Shown here in pieces: positions 38,927 through 49,797 of a DNA stretch of 64,000 nucleotides. The first letter of the stretch is position 1, and every line of letters starts with the position of its first letter. The DNA comes from Maritimibacter harenae (GTDB lineage: Bacteria; Pseudomonadota; Alphaproteobacteria; Rhodobacterales; Rhodobacteraceae), in contig NZ_WTUX01000017.1 in NCBI RefSeq assembly GCF_009882975.1, positions 138,641 through 202,640 of the forward strand. Direction: 5' to 3'. Position numbers and translations under genes: made by a program. A model generated the notes under the pieces. It saw only the letters and a list, made by a program, of their open reading frames with translations, searched no databases and was not told where the DNA came from.

Positions 38927-40087
38927 TCAGTTCTTCTTGTCGTTGCCTTCGGCCAGCGACCGGGCCTGTTCGACCCAGTTGTCGCGGCTCACGCGTCCCT
39001 TGAACCCTTCGAGGTTCTGGTCGACCCACGCGACCTCGTCCGCGGTCCAGCCCGCGATCTGGTCGAAGTGGAAAAAGCCCATGCCGTTCAGCATCTTCTC
39101 GAGCTTGGGGCCGACGCCCTTGATCTTCTTCAGGTCGTCCGCACCGCCCGACTTGGGCGCATCCAGCGTCTCGGGCTTGGTGCCCTCGCCCGCCGGGGCC
39201 GATCCGTTCGAGGATCCGCCGGGCTTGGAGGCCGCGCCGGCGTGGTTCGTCTTGGCCGGCGCCGCGTCCGCCTTGGCGCGCGGCTTGCCCGTCTCGTTCT
39301 TGTCGGACAGCGCCGCCTCGGCGTCGCCGGGCTTCGTGACCTTCTTGCGCGCCTTGACGCCGATCTTGCGCCCCTGCTCCTTGCCGAGCCAAGGCGCAGT
39401 CAGGTCCACCTCGGAGCCGTCGATGCGCTTGAGCGTGTCGCCCAGTTCGGCGGCCAGCGCGACCGAAGCGTTGTGCTCGGGCTTGTCCGCCTCGTAGTCC
39501 TTCAGGCTCGTGAGCCCGCCCGACGGCTCGGAAGTGTAACGGCCGTTCTGCGGGCCCGGCAGCGGGGTCTCGCCCTTGGCCATGCGGTCGATCAGGTCGC
39601 CGAAGCTCTCGGTCGTGAGGTCCTCGTAGTAATCCTTGCCGATCTGCGCCATCGGCGCGTTCGCACAGGCGCCCAGGCATTCGACCTCTTCCCAGGAAAA
39701 CTTGCCGTCCGCCGACAGTTCGTGCGGGTTCGGCGCGATCTTTTCCTTGGCGATCGCGATCAGGTCCTCGGCCCCCATGATCATGCAGGACGTGGTGCCG
39801 CAGATCTGGAAATGCGCAACGGAACCAACCGGTTGCAGCTGGAACATGAAGTAGAACGTCGCCACCTCGAGCGCGCGGATGTAATCCATGCCGAGCATGT
39901 CGGCCACGCCTTCGATCGCGGGCTTGGTCAGCCAGCCTTCCTGTTCCTGCGCCCGCCACAGCAGCGGAATGATCGCCGAGGCCTGCCGGCCCTCGGGGTA
40001 CTTGGTCATCTGCGCTTCCGCCCAGGCCTGGTTCTCAGGCGTGAAGGCGAAGCTGTCGGGTTGTTCGTGGTGCAGACGGCGCAGCAT
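38927..40087 (-). CDS. nuoE: NADH-quinone oxidoreductase subunit E with HhH extension
   Basis: 24-kDa-type subunit with the 2Fe-2S cluster N1a. The core (about residues 1-180) has the four ligands Cys96, Cys101, Cys137 and Cys141 (CGTTSC and CLGAC). The protein is 386 residues, more than twice the 166 of E. coli NuoE, because of an Ala/Lys/Pro-rich linker and a helix-hairpin-helix module (316-380) ending [11 protein letters not shown]. Its start shares one base with the nuoD stop (TAATG). Confidence 0.96.
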   Translation of the reverse strand: MLRRLHHEQPDSFAFTPENQAWAEAQMTKYPEGRQASAIIPLLWRAQEQEGWLTKPAIEGVADMLGMDYIRALEVATFYFMFQLQPVGSVAHFQICGTTSCMIMGAEDLIAIAKEKIAPNPHELSADGKFSWEEVECLGACANAPMAQIGKDYYEDLTTESFGDLIDRMAKGETPLPGPQNGRYTSEPSGGLTSLKDYEADKPEHNASVALAAELGDTLKRIDGSEVDLTAPWLGKEQGRKIGVKARKKVTKPGDAEAALSDKNETGKPRAKADAAPAKTNHAGAASKPGGSSNGSAPAGEGTKPETLDAPKSGGADDLKKIKGVGPKLEKMLNGMGFFHFDQIAGWTADEVAWVDQNLEGFKGRVSRDNWVEQARSLAEGNDKKN

Positions 40088-41310
40088 TAACGGTCGACCT
40101 CTCCGAAAACGATATCCATTGTGCCGATGATCGCGGCGACGTCGGCCAGCTGGTGCCCGCTCGCCACGTGGTCCATCGACTGAAGATGAAGGTAGCCCGG
40201 CGCGCGCAGCTTGGCGCGGTAGGGTTTGTTGGTCCCGTCCGAGACGAGGTAGACGCCGAATTCGCCCTTGGGCGCCTCGACGGCGGCATAAGCCTCGCCT
40301 TCCGGGACGTGGAAGCCCTCGGTGTAGAGCTTGAAGTGGTGGATGAGCGCTTCCATCGACGTCTTCATGTCACCGCGCTTCGGCGGCGACAGCTTGCCGC
40401 GCGCCATCACGTCGCCCTGGGCATCCGGGGCGCGCAGTTTCTCGATCGCCTGGAGCATGATCTTCACGCTTTCGCGCATCTCGGCCATCCGGACGAGGTA
40501 CCGGTCGTAGCAGTCGCCGTTCTTGCCCACGGGGATCTGGAAGTCGAATTCGTCGTAGCACTCGTAGGGCTGCGCACGGCGCAGGTCCCAGGCAAGGCCC
40601 GAGCCGCGCACCATGACGCCGGAATAGCCCCATTCGAGGATCTCTTCCTCGGTCACGACGCCGATGTCGACGTTGCGCTGCTTGAACACCCGGTTCTCCG
40701 TCAGAAGCCCGTCGATGTCGTCGAGCACGGCCGGGAACTCGCCGCACCACGTCTCGATATCGTCGAGCAGTTGCGGCGGCAGGTCCTGGTGCACCCCGCC
40801 CGGGCGGAAGTAGGCCGCGTGCAGGCGCGCGCCACAGGCCCGCTCGTAGAAGATCATCAGCTTTTCACGCTCTTCGAAGCCCCACAGCGGCGGGGTGAGC
40901 GCGCCCACGTCCATCGCCTGCGTGGTGACGTTCAGAAGGTGGTTCAGGATGCGCCCGATCTCGCAGTAGAGCACGCGGATCAGCTGCGCCCGGCGCGGCA
41001 CCTCGACCTTGCAGAGCTTCTCGATCACGAGACACCAGGCGTGTTCCTGGTTCATCGTGCCGACGTAGTCGAGCCGGTCGAAATACGGCAGGTTCTGCAG
41101 GTAGGTGCGGCTTTCCATCAGCTTCTCGGTGCCGCGGTGAAGCAGCCCGATGTGCGGATCGCAGCGTTCCACGATCTCGCCGTCGAGCTCGAGCACCAAG
41201 CGCAACACGCCGTGCGCCGCCGGGTGCTGGGGCCCGAAGTTGATGTTGAAGTTGCGGATCTGCTGTTCGCCGGTCTCGGCGTCCTGAAATCCCTTGGAGC
41301 CGTCCATCAT
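40087..41310 (-). CDS. nuoD: NADH-quinone oxidoreductase subunit D
   Basis: 49-kDa-type subunit that forms the quinone site with NuoB. The 407 residues include [20 protein letters not shown] (with the quinone-site His), [16 protein letters not shown], and a C-terminal DIVFGEVDR. The first of two adjacent ATG codons overlaps the stop of the upstream sulfotransferase gene by four bases (ATGA). Confidence 0.98.
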   Translation of the reverse strand: MMDGSKGFQDAETGEQQIRNFNINFGPQHPAAHGVLRLVLELDGEIVERCDPHIGLLHRGTEKLMESRTYLQNLPYFDRLDYVGTMNQEHAWCLVIEKLCKVEVPRRAQLIRVLYCEIGRILNHLLNVTTQAMDVGALTPPLWGFEEREKLMIFYERACGARLHAAYFRPGGVHQDLPPQLLDDIETWCGEFPAVLDDIDGLLTENRVFKQRNVDIGVVTEEEILEWGYSGVMVRGSGLAWDLRRAQPYECYDEFDFQIPVGKNGDCYDRYLVRMAEMRESVKIMLQAIEKLRAPDAQGDVMARGKLSPPKRGDMKTSMEALIHHFKLYTEGFHVPEGEAYAAVEAPKGEFGVYLVSDGTNKPYRAKLRAPGYLHLQSMDHVASGHQLADVAAIIGTMDIVFGEVDR

Positions 41311-42167
41311 GCCGTCACCATTCGCTGGGTCCACTCCACGGGCAGGGTGCCCATGGTGCGTTCGATGAAATTGTATTGCGGGCGCAGGGCATCCTGCAGC
41401 CGCGCGCGCCGCGCCGCGTCGAGCGGGGCCTCGGGGGACCGATGCACCGGCTTGTCGAAGGCGGCCGGGATCATGTCGATCCCGAGAAAGTCGCAGATCC
41501 CGCCGAGCGCATCCTCGGTGAAGAGACGCTCGTAGAATTCCACGTGCAGGCGATCCTCGGGGACCGCCTCGGCCAGGCGCGTGAGCGTGCGGCGGTAGTT
41601 CGAACGGCGCGCCACGTCGCGCTCGCCGCCGTCCAGGAACCCGTCCGCCATGCAGGCCGCCGCCGCGCCGTCGCCGCCCGCGTTCATGCGGAACTGCGAC
41701 CAGATCCGGTCGACCGGCTCGCGCAGGAGATAGAGGAAACGCACGTTCTCGTGCACGCGCGCCATCTCGGCGAACCACTCCGGCGGCAGAAGCGCGTAGC
41801 CCGGGGTGAAATCACCCACAAGCCGCGCATCCTCGAGCCCCGCGCCGATGAAGCCCAGGTAGGCCTTGTCGTCACGCGTCTTGCCGTCGAATGTGACCAG
41901 CCACTCCTCGATGTCGGCCATGTTCTGAAGCTGGTAGGCGCGCAGGTCCTCGTCCGTCGTCGTCGCGTGACGCGCGGCGATTTCGCCCTTCCGGTCCTCG
42001 AGGGTGCCACGGTAGAACCCGCCCTTCCCCATCGCGACCGAGTTCCAGTAGTTCAGCTCCTTGACCGTCGGGAAATAGGTCTGAGGATGGCCGTAGAGGT
42101 AATCGAACAGCCAGCTGGTGCCGGCCTTGGCCGCGCCCACGCAGTATATGAGCGTCTGGGTCGCCAT
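41307..42167 (-). CDS. Sulfotransferase family protein between nuoC and nuoD
   Basis: Predicted PAPS-dependent sulfotransferase, 286 residues. The 5'-phosphosulfate loop [10 protein letters not shown] (11-20; Lys14, Gly16, Thr17) and the 3'-phosphate site [12 protein letters not shown] (Arg149, Ser157) are intact, and GDFTPGY resembles the third conserved block. The acceptor is unknown; relatives modify carbohydrates or lipids. It lies three bases after nuoC and overlaps nuoD by four, so it is embedded in the complex I operon. I see no sign of foreign base composition. Confidence 0.88.
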   Translation of the reverse strand: MATQTLIYCVGAAKAGTSWLFDYLYGHPQTYFPTVKELNYWNSVAMGKGGFYRGTLEDRKGEIAARHATTTDEDLRAYQLQNMADIEEWLVTFDGKTRDDKAYLGFIGAGLEDARLVGDFTPGYALLPPEWFAEMARVHENVRFLYLLREPVDRIWSQFRMNAGGDGAAAACMADGFLDGGERDVARRSNYRRTLTRLAEAVPEDRLHVEFYERLFTEDALGGICDFLGIDMIPAAFDKPVHRSPEAPLDAARRARLQDALRPQYNFIERTMGTLPVEWTQRMVTA

Positions 42168-42170
42168 CGA

Positions 42171-42785
42171 TCAGGCCTTGCCTCCGTCCGCTTTCTCGTC
42201 GCCGGGCAGCAGGTACTCGGCCCCTTCCCACGGGCTCATGAAGTCGAACTGGCGGTATTCCTGCACGAGGCTCACGGGTTCGTAGACCACGCGCTTCTCG
42301 ACCTCGTCGTAGCGCACCTCGGTGAAACCGGTGGTCGGGAAGTCCTTGCGCAGCGGATGACCGCGGAAACCGTAGTCGGTGAGAATGCGGCGCAGGTCCG
42401 GGTGGCCTTTGAAGATGATCCCGAACATGTCGAAGATCTCGCGCTCGAACCAGTTCGCGGCCGGGTAGACGGCGACGATCGAGGGGACCATGTCGCCCTC
42501 GTCGACCGCCGCTTTCACGCGGATGCGGTGGTTCTGGTACATCGACAGGAAGTGGTAGACCACGTCGAAGCGCTCTTCACGCTCCGGGTAATCCACCGCC
42601 GTGACGTCCACGAGCGTCGAGAACCGGCAGCCCCGGTCCGTCTTCAGGAACTCCACGAAGGCCGGCAGCGCCTCGGGCCGCACGGTGACGTTGAGCTCGC
42701 CGAAGGCGACCTCCCACCCCACGACGACGTCGCTCTGCTTGGCCTCGATGAGCGCACCAAGCTCTTTGAGGGTCTCGTCAGCCAT
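42171..42785 (-). CDS. nuoC: NADH-quinone oxidoreductase subunit C
   Basis: 30-kDa-type structural subunit of the peripheral arm, 204 residues. The signature [20 protein letters not shown] and [14 protein letters not shown] are present. It is a separate gene, not fused to nuoD as in E. coli. It starts five bases after the nuoB stop. Confidence 0.97.
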   Translation of the reverse strand: MADETLKELGALIEAKQSDVVVGWEVAFGELNVTVRPEALPAFVEFLKTDRGCRFSTLVDVTAVDYPEREERFDVVYHFLSMYQNHRIRVKAAVDEGDMVPSIVAVYPAANWFEREIFDMFGIIFKGHPDLRRILTDYGFRGHPLRKDFPTTGFTEVRYDEVEKRVVYEPVSLVQEYRQFDFMSPWEGAEYLLPGDEKADGGKA

Positions 42786-42790
42786 GTCGG

Positions 42791-43315
42791 TTACCTCACG
42801 ATGGTGCCGGTACGGCGGATTTTGCGCTGAAGCTGAAGGATGCCGTAGACGAGCGCCTCCGCGGACGGAGGGCAGCCCGGCACGTAGACATCCACCGGCA
42901 CCACGCGGTCGCAGCCGCGCACCACCGAGTAGGAATAATGGTAGTAGCCGCCGCCGTTGGCGCAGGACCCCATCGAGATCACATAACGCGGCTCCGGCAT
43001 CTGGTCGTAGACCTTGCGCAGCGCGGGGGCCATCTTGTTGGTCAGGGTGCCCGCGACGATCATCAGGTCCGACTGGCGCGGGGAGGCGCGCGGCGCGGTC
43101 CCGTAGCGCTCCAGGTCGTAGCGCGGCATCGAGGACTGCATCATCTCGACGGCGCAGCAGGCCAGGCCGAAGGTCATCCAGTGCAGCGACCCGGTGCGCG
43201 CCCAGTTGATGATGTCGTCGGTCGTCGTCAGCAGGAACCCCTTGTCCTGAAGCTCGTCCGACAGCTGGCGCGTCGCGACCTCGCGGTCACCGCCAGCGGT
43301 GTTGGCGCCGGTCAT
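42791..43315 (-). CDS. nuoB: NADH-quinone oxidoreductase subunit B
   Basis: Holds cluster N2, the last in the chain before quinone. The 174 residues contain [27 protein letters not shown] and [11 protein letters not shown], giving the four cysteine ligands. I used the ATG giving [13 protein letters not shown], which shares one base with the nuoA stop; an ATG three codons earlier (43324) has a better placed GGGAG and is a real alternative. Confidence 0.97.
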   Translation of the reverse strand: MTGANTAGGDREVATRQLSDELQDKGFLLTTTDDIINWARTGSLHWMTFGLACCAVEMMQSSMPRYDLERYGTAPRASPRQSDLMIVAGTLTNKMAPALRKVYDQMPEPRYVISMGSCANGGGYYHYSYSVVRGCDRVVPVDVYVPGCPPSAEALVYGILQLQRKIRRTGTIVR

Positions 43316-43680
43316 CACTCCCATTCCAGAGCTCCCTTCTTCCATTCATAGGCAAACCCGATGGTCAGTACGGCGAGGAACACCATCATGGACCAGAAAC
43401 CGATCATGCCCACGTCCTTGAAGGCTACGGCCCAGGGGAACAGGAAGGCGATTTCCAGGTCGAAGATGATGAACAGGATCGAGACGAGATAGAACCTCAC
43501 ATCGAACTTCATCCGAGCGTCGTCGAACGCGTTGAACCCGCATTCGTAGGCCGACACCTTCTCGGGGTCCGGGTTGCGGACGGCGAGGACGGCGGCGGCG
43601 AGAACCAGGACAAGGCCCAGCCCGACGGCGACGGCAAGGAAAATGACGATGGGGAGGTATTCACGAAGAAGGTCTTCCAC
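43315..43680 (-). CDS. nuoA: NADH-quinone oxidoreductase subunit A
   Basis: Three-helix membrane subunit of complex I, 121 residues, first gene of the operon. The segment [21 protein letters not shown] with its quinone-loop Cys is diagnostic. The start is GTG ([10 protein letters not shown]), preceded by AAAGGAG six bases away; there is no ATG at the N-terminus of the conserved region. Confidence 0.97.
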   Translation of the reverse strand: MEDLLREYLPIVIFLAVAVGLGLVLVLAAAVLAVRNPDPEKVSAYECGFNAFDDARMKFDVRFYLVSILFIIFDLEIAFLFPWAVAFKDVGMIGFWSMMVFLAVLTIGFAYEWKKGALEWE

Positions 43681-43729
43681 GTTGGCTCCTTTGTCGGGCG
43701 CAGACCCGCGACAGTTTGGCTCAAATCGG

Positions 43730-43758
43730 GGTCTACCCCCAACGCCCCCGAGGGTCAA
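43730..43758 (-). promoter_or_regulatory. Candidate nuo operon promoter
   Basis: On the minus strand TTGACC (43753-43758) and TAGACC (43730-43735) are 17 bases apart, about 50 bases upstream of the nuoA GTG. Farther upstream lie a direct repeat TTGAACAA (within 43784-43800) and two hairpins (43802-43820; arms 43851-43858 and 43878-43885), so the 257-base gap may hold further regulatory sites. Confidence 0.45.
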
Positions 43759-43937
43759 CCAAGCCTACCCCTGTTTTGAACAAGTTGAACAAAGGGTTCC
43801 GGGGCCTCCCGGGAAGGCCCGAAACCGTTGGTATACGATTGTTTACGAAGCCGTCGGGGGGTGGCGGGCGGCGCCTGCCCGACGGGGTTTGGGTCAAAAA
43901 ATCGCGCGTCGATGCTGCAGGTGCGCGCAGGCCCGAC

Positions 43938-44318
43938 TCAGGCGCGCACCGCGACCAGGATCAGGGCCAGGAACATGATCACCGTGACCGGCCCCCAGAG
44001 CCGCCGCTCGGGTCGCGAAGGCGTGATGTTGTTCATCAGGGTCGACAGGCCCATGACCGCCACGGCGACCCAGATCAGCCAACCGGGGCCGACCGGCACG
44101 AGAAGCCCGGACGCCCCCGCCGCGACCCGCGCCATCGCCACCATCACGCCGCCCTGGATCACCGCGCCCGCGCGCAGCGCGACCGGCAGACGGCCGGTCC
44201 AGCGGCCGCCCATCGCGAGGTGCCCCAAGGGCGCGCCGAGTGCCAGCGCCATCTGGAAGAGTTCCACAACGAGGGCCAGCAGGCAGAAGACGGCCCCGGC
44301 GAGCGTCACGAGGCTCAT
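43938..44318 (-). CDS. Small membrane protein at the end of the leucine operon
   Basis: A 126-residue protein with four predicted helices (about 3-27, 44-65, 72-92 and 107-125) and few charges. No family was recognised. Its ATG overlaps the liuC stop by four bases, which makes it the last gene of the leucine-degradation unit. A transport role is possible but unsupported. Confidence 0.7.
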   Translation of the reverse strand: MSLVTLAGAVFCLLALVVELFQMALALGAPLGHLAMGGRWTGRLPVALRAGAVIQGGVMVAMARVAAGASGLLVPVGPGWLIWVAVAVMGLSTLMNNITPSRPERRLWGPVTVIMFLALILVAVRA

Positions 44319-45100
44319 CGGGCGGCCCAGCCCGGCTTGCGCTTGTCGAAGAAGGCGCCGATGCCCTCTTTCGCCTCGTCGCCTTCCCAGCAGGTGACCA
44401 GCGCCCCGATCGTGTCGTCGATCACGTCATCGGTGATCGGCGGTCCCAACCGCCGCGCGAGCGCCTTGGCCGCTGCGACCGCGCCCGGCGCGCAGGACAG
44501 GTACGGCACCACCTCTTCCTCGACGGCCGCGTCGAGCGCGTCCTCCGGCACCGCGTGGGCCACGATCCCGAGCCGCTGCGCCTCGGCCGCGCCGAAGATA
44601 CGCGCGTTCATGAAGACCCGGCGCGCCATCGCCTCGCCGATCCGGGCCAGCACGTAGGGGCCGATGGTGGCAGGGATGAGGCCGAGGCGCGTTTCGGTCA
44701 GCCCGAACTTCGCGCGATCCACCGCGATCGCCACGTCGCAGACGCAGCACATGCCGATGCCGCCGCCGAAGGCCTGCCCCTGCACCCGGCCGATCAGCGG
44801 CTTGGGCATCTCGTTGAGCGCCTTGAGCATTTCGGCCAGCTTGCGCGCCTCGACGAAGCGCGTGTCCGGGTCCGCGGCCATCTGGTCCTGCATCCAGCCC
44901 AGGTCACCGCCGGCGCAGAAGCTCTTGCCCGCCCCGGTCAGCACCACGACACGCACGTCGTCGTCTTCGCCCAGCACCCCGGCCGCCTCGGTCAGTTCGC
45001 GGATCATCGTGGCCGACAGGGAATTGTGCTTTTCGGCCCGGTCGAGCGTCAGCGTCGCCACGCCACGCGTGTCGGTCTCGATGGAAATCGTCTCGTACAT
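44315..45100 (-). CDS. liuC: Enoyl-CoA hydratase family, probable methylglutaconyl-CoA hydratase
   Basis: Crotonase-fold enzyme of 261 residues; in the leucine pathway it hydrates 3-methylglutaconyl-CoA to HMG-CoA. The oxyanion-hole segments GKSFCAGGDLGWM and QGQAFGGGIGMCCVCD are present, and FGLTETRLGLIPATI follows. Substrate is inferred from position beside liuE and the carboxylase genes. The ATG giving MYETISIETD has AGAGGTGAGG upstream. Confidence 0.88.
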   Translation of the reverse strand: MYETISIETDTRGVATLTLDRAEKHNSLSATMIRELTEAAGVLGEDDDVRVVVLTGAGKSFCAGGDLGWMQDQMAADPDTRFVEARKLAEMLKALNEMPKPLIGRVQGQAFGGGIGMCCVCDVAIAVDRAKFGLTETRLGLIPATIGPYVLARIGEAMARRVFMNARIFGAAEAQRLGIVAHAVPEDALDAAVEEEVVPYLSCAPGAVAAAKALARRLGPPITDDVIDDTIGALVTCWEGDEAKEGIGAFFDKRKPGWAAR

Positions 45101-45117
45101 CCTCACCTCTTCTGCAG

Positions 45118-45227
45118 GCGAAATGCGGCGCGCATTTCGCATCGAAGTCCGACGCGGGCTTCGGGGTCTTCGAACCGCGGGTCCGCGGATCGGGACCTGA
45201 ACCCGCGTTTCCGGCGTCCGGAAACGC
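45118..45227. repeat. Cluster of four palindromes between liuE and liuC
   Basis: Consecutive hairpins: GCGAAATGC/GCATTTCGC (45118-45140), CGAAGTCC/GGGCTTCG (45143-45163), CCGCGG/CCGCGG (about 45173-45186), and GCGTTTCCGG/CCGGAAACGC (45205-45227, 10 bp). The last abuts the liuE stop. No T run follows. The first shares its core with the nuoN-birA gap. Confidence 0.6.
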
Positions 45228-46076
45228 TCACCCCCGCATCCCGCGCGCGATCTCTGCCGCCGCCTCGAGCGCGGCGCGATCAAGCCCGGTCGCCAGCCCC
45301 AGCGCAACCAGCCGGTCGTGCACGTCCTCGGTGGCCACGTTGCCCGCGGCCCCCGGCGCATAGGGGCAGCCGCCGAGCCCCCCGACCGAGGCGTCGAAGA
45401 CCCGCACCCCGAGCTCCAGCGACATCTCGATGTTCTCGAGCGCCCGCCCGCCGGTGTCGTGGTAATGGCCCGCGAGCTGTTCGGCCGGCACATGGTCGAG
45501 CACGGCGAGCAGCATGTCGCGGATCTTCTCGGGCGTCGCGGCCCCGATCGTGTCGCCCAGCGACACCTCGTAGCAGCCCATCGCCATCAGTTCCTGCGCG
45601 ACCTGTGCTGCCTTGGCGGGCGGCACGTCACCGTCGTAGGGGCAATCGGTGACGCAGGAGACGTAGCCGCGCACCTTCACCTTCGCGGCGCGCGCGGCCT
45701 CCATCACGGGCACGAACCGTTCAAGGCTCTCGGCGATCGAGCAGTTGATGTTGGCCTGGCTGAAGCCTTCGCTGGCGCTGGCGAAGATCGCGACCTCGTC
45801 CGCGCCCGCCGCCATCGCCCGCTCGAACCCCTTCAGGTTCGGCGTGAGCGCCATGTAGGACACGCCTTCGGCGCGCTTGATGCCCGCGAGCACCTCGGCC
45901 CCGTCGGCCATCTGCGGCACCCACTTGGGGCTGACGAACGAGGCGACCTCGATACGCCGGAACCCGGCCTGCGACAGGGCGTCGACCAGCGCGATCTTCT
46001 CTTCGGCCGGGATCAGCCGCTTTTCGTTCTGGAGCCCGTCGCGCGGGCCCATTTCGACAAGCTCGACCTCATCCAT
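45228..46076 (-). CDS. liuE: Hydroxymethylglutaryl-CoA lyase
   Basis: Cleaves HMG-CoA to acetoacetate and acetyl-CoA, the last step of leucine breakdown. The 282-residue TIM-barrel protein has VEMGPRDGLQNEKRLIP at the start (metal/substrate Asp), CVTDCPYDGDV, HYHDTGGRALENI (metal His pair), and the lyase signature GGCPYAPGAAGNVATED with the catalytic Cys. It overlaps the GST gene by eight bases. Confidence 0.95.
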   Translation of the reverse strand: MDEVELVEMGPRDGLQNEKRLIPAEEKIALVDALSQAGFRRIEVASFVSPKWVPQMADGAEVLAGIKRAEGVSYMALTPNLKGFERAMAAGADEVAIFASASEGFSQANINCSIAESLERFVPVMEAARAAKVKVRGYVSCVTDCPYDGDVPPAKAAQVAQELMAMGCYEVSLGDTIGAATPEKIRDMLLAVLDHVPAEQLAGHYHDTGGRALENIEMSLELGVRVFDASVGGLGGCPYAPGAAGNVATEDVHDRLVALGLATGLDRAALEAAAEIARGMRG

Positions 46077-46724
46077 CGGGCACCTCGTAGAAGTCCTTCC
46101 TGTATATCGTATCGGGCCCCTGCGCTGCCAGCGCCGTCTGGTAGGCCGGGCGCTGCGCGAGCCGCTCGGAATAGGCACTGAGCGCGGGGAACTTCGCGGC
46201 GTGGACGTAGTGGAACGCCGCCTCGACTCCGAAGCCGAACATGATGTCGGCGGCCGAGAAACCGCTCGCCAGCAGGAAATCCTGCCCGCCAAGATGCCGC
46301 TCCAGGGGCTTGAGCGACCGTGCGAGCCTGCGCGTTTCGATCCCGATCACGGTGGGCGAACGCATCGCGGCGTCCGGCAGGAACACCTGTTGGAGATTGA
46401 GGTTCTGGATGCAGGTCGCCACCGTTTCGGAATAATGCACCCAGACCAGGAACTCCGCGCGCTCCACGTCGCCGGGCAGCGGCGCGAGCCCGTGTTCGGG
46501 GCGCGTTTCGCACAGGTACTCGATGATCGCGCCGCTTTCGATCAGCGTGCGACCGTCGATCTCAAGCGCGGGAACGCGGCCGGCCGGGTTCATGTCGCGG
46601 TAGCTGTCGGTGTCGAGCGATCCGTCGGCGATCCGGTAGTTCTCGATCTCCGGCTCCAGCCCCATTTCGGCCAGCAGCCAGTGGACGCGGAACGAACGCG
46701 AGCCGGGAACGGCATGCAGGCGGA

Positions 46725-46728
<4 letters not shown>
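46069..46728 (-). CDS. Glutathione S-transferase family protein
   Basis: A 219-residue cytosolic GST: N-terminal thioredoxin-like domain with PGSRSFRVHWLLAEMGLEPE and the glutathione-binding IESGAIIEYLCE, then an all-helical C-terminal domain. It could remove electrophilic acyl intermediates or be a bystander. Its ATG overlaps the liuD stop by four bases, so it is coupled to the carboxylase genes. Confidence 0.88.
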
Positions 46729-48661
<1,933 letters not shown>

Positions 48662-48662
<1 letters not shown>

Positions 48663-49159
48663 CAGTTTCCTCCCATCGCACGCCGGTGCGCGTCCGCGCT
48701 GGCGTCGGAAAAGCAGCACAGGATGATGCGGCCGGGCTGTCCCTGCCAGGCGCTCGTCTCACGGACCGCGATCTCGGCCGCCTGGTCAGCCGGGTAGCCG
48801 TAGACGCCCGTGGAGATCGCCGGGAACGCGATGCTTTCGCAGCCCGCCTCCTGCGCGAGCCGCAGGCTTTCGCGGTAGCAGGAGGCAAGAAGCTCCGGCT
48901 CCCCCTTGTCGCCGCCATGCCAGACCGGTCCCACCGTGTGGATCACGTGCCGCGCGGGCAGGCCGTGTCCCCCGGTGATCCGCGCCTCGCCCGTCGGACA
49001 GCCGCCGATCTCGCGGCATTCCTCGAGAAGCCCCGGCCCGGCGGCCCGGTGAATGGCCCCGTCCACGCCCCCACCGCCCAACAGCGACTCGTTCGCTGCA
49101 TTGACGATGGCGTCCACGTCGAGCGTGGTGATGTCGGCGGTGATGATTTCGACGCTCAT
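48662..49159 (-). CDS. Macrodomain protein, YmdB-type O-acyl-ADP-ribose deacylase
   Basis: A 165-residue single macrodomain. [24 protein letters not shown] (Asn20, Asp33) and ISTGVYGYP are the ligand-binding motifs of YmdB/MacroD hydrolases, which remove ADP-ribose from proteins and split O-acetyl-ADP-ribose. The ATG overlaps the upstream nuclease-like gene stop by four bases, and its stop shares one base with liuD. Its place between the two carboxylase subunits is unusual. Confidence 0.93.
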
Positions 49160-49746
49160 GTGCACCAGCTCCCGCGTCGACCGCCGCCATAACGGCGCGC
49201 GTACCCTGTTGCGATCATGATGTCCGCCACGTCACGACCATCGAGGAACATGCGCACCAGTCGCCGCCCGTAGCGGTCGGTCCCCTTGAGTTGCACCTGC
49301 ATCTCCTCAGCCTCCCATATACTCTTGCGCAACAGCCAAGTGGCCGTCACCGCGTCCCGCGCCTCCGCAACGCAGCGGGATTTCTTCTCCGGCGTGTCGA
49401 ACCCGAGAAGCCGCGCCCGGAACACCCCTATTCCCGTGCAGCGCATCGTGACCGTGTCCCCATCGACATACCGCAGCACACGACATTGATCGTTGCCCCG
49501 CAGAGCCATCGGCCGCATCACCGCAAGCGTGCTGTCGGCGAGAAACGGAAGGACGACAAGCCCCGCGAAGGCCAGCACGATCACGGCTTTGAGGTAGAAG
49601 CGCGGGTCCGCGATCCGCCGCCATGTCCGACGCCGGGCCGTGCGTCGCCGGGCCTTGTGCGCACGCTTCACCTTGGCGCGCGCATTCGCCGCCACGATGC
49701 GGCGCCATCGCCGCTGTAGCCTGCGTTTCTCCCTCTCCGTGACCAC
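49156..49746 (-). CDS. Membrane-anchored staphylococcal-nuclease-like protein
   Basis: A 196-residue protein with an Arg/Lys-rich N-terminus (1-48), one transmembrane helix (52-70), and an SNase-type OB fold. All catalytic positions look intact: YVDGDT (Asp95, Asp97), RLLGFDTPE (Arg112, Asp117, Glu120) and DRYGRRL (Arg161). The domain would face the periplasm if the basic end stays inside. The start is a GTG with GGGAG about eight bases upstream. Substrate unknown. Confidence 0.8.
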   Translation of the reverse strand: MVTEREKRRLQRRWRRIVAANARAKVKRAHKARRRTARRRTWRRIADPRFYLKAVIVLAFAGLVVLPFLADSTLAVMRPMALRGNDQCRVLRYVDGDTVTMRCTGIGVFRARLLGFDTPEKKSRCVAEARDAVTATWLLRKSIWEAEEMQVQLKGTDRYGRRLVRMFLDGRDVADIMIATGYARRYGGGRRGSWCT

Positions 49747-49797
49747 GGAGCCGCTCCCTCTCAACCTCCGGTTCAGCGCCTGCCATCCCGGCCCCCA

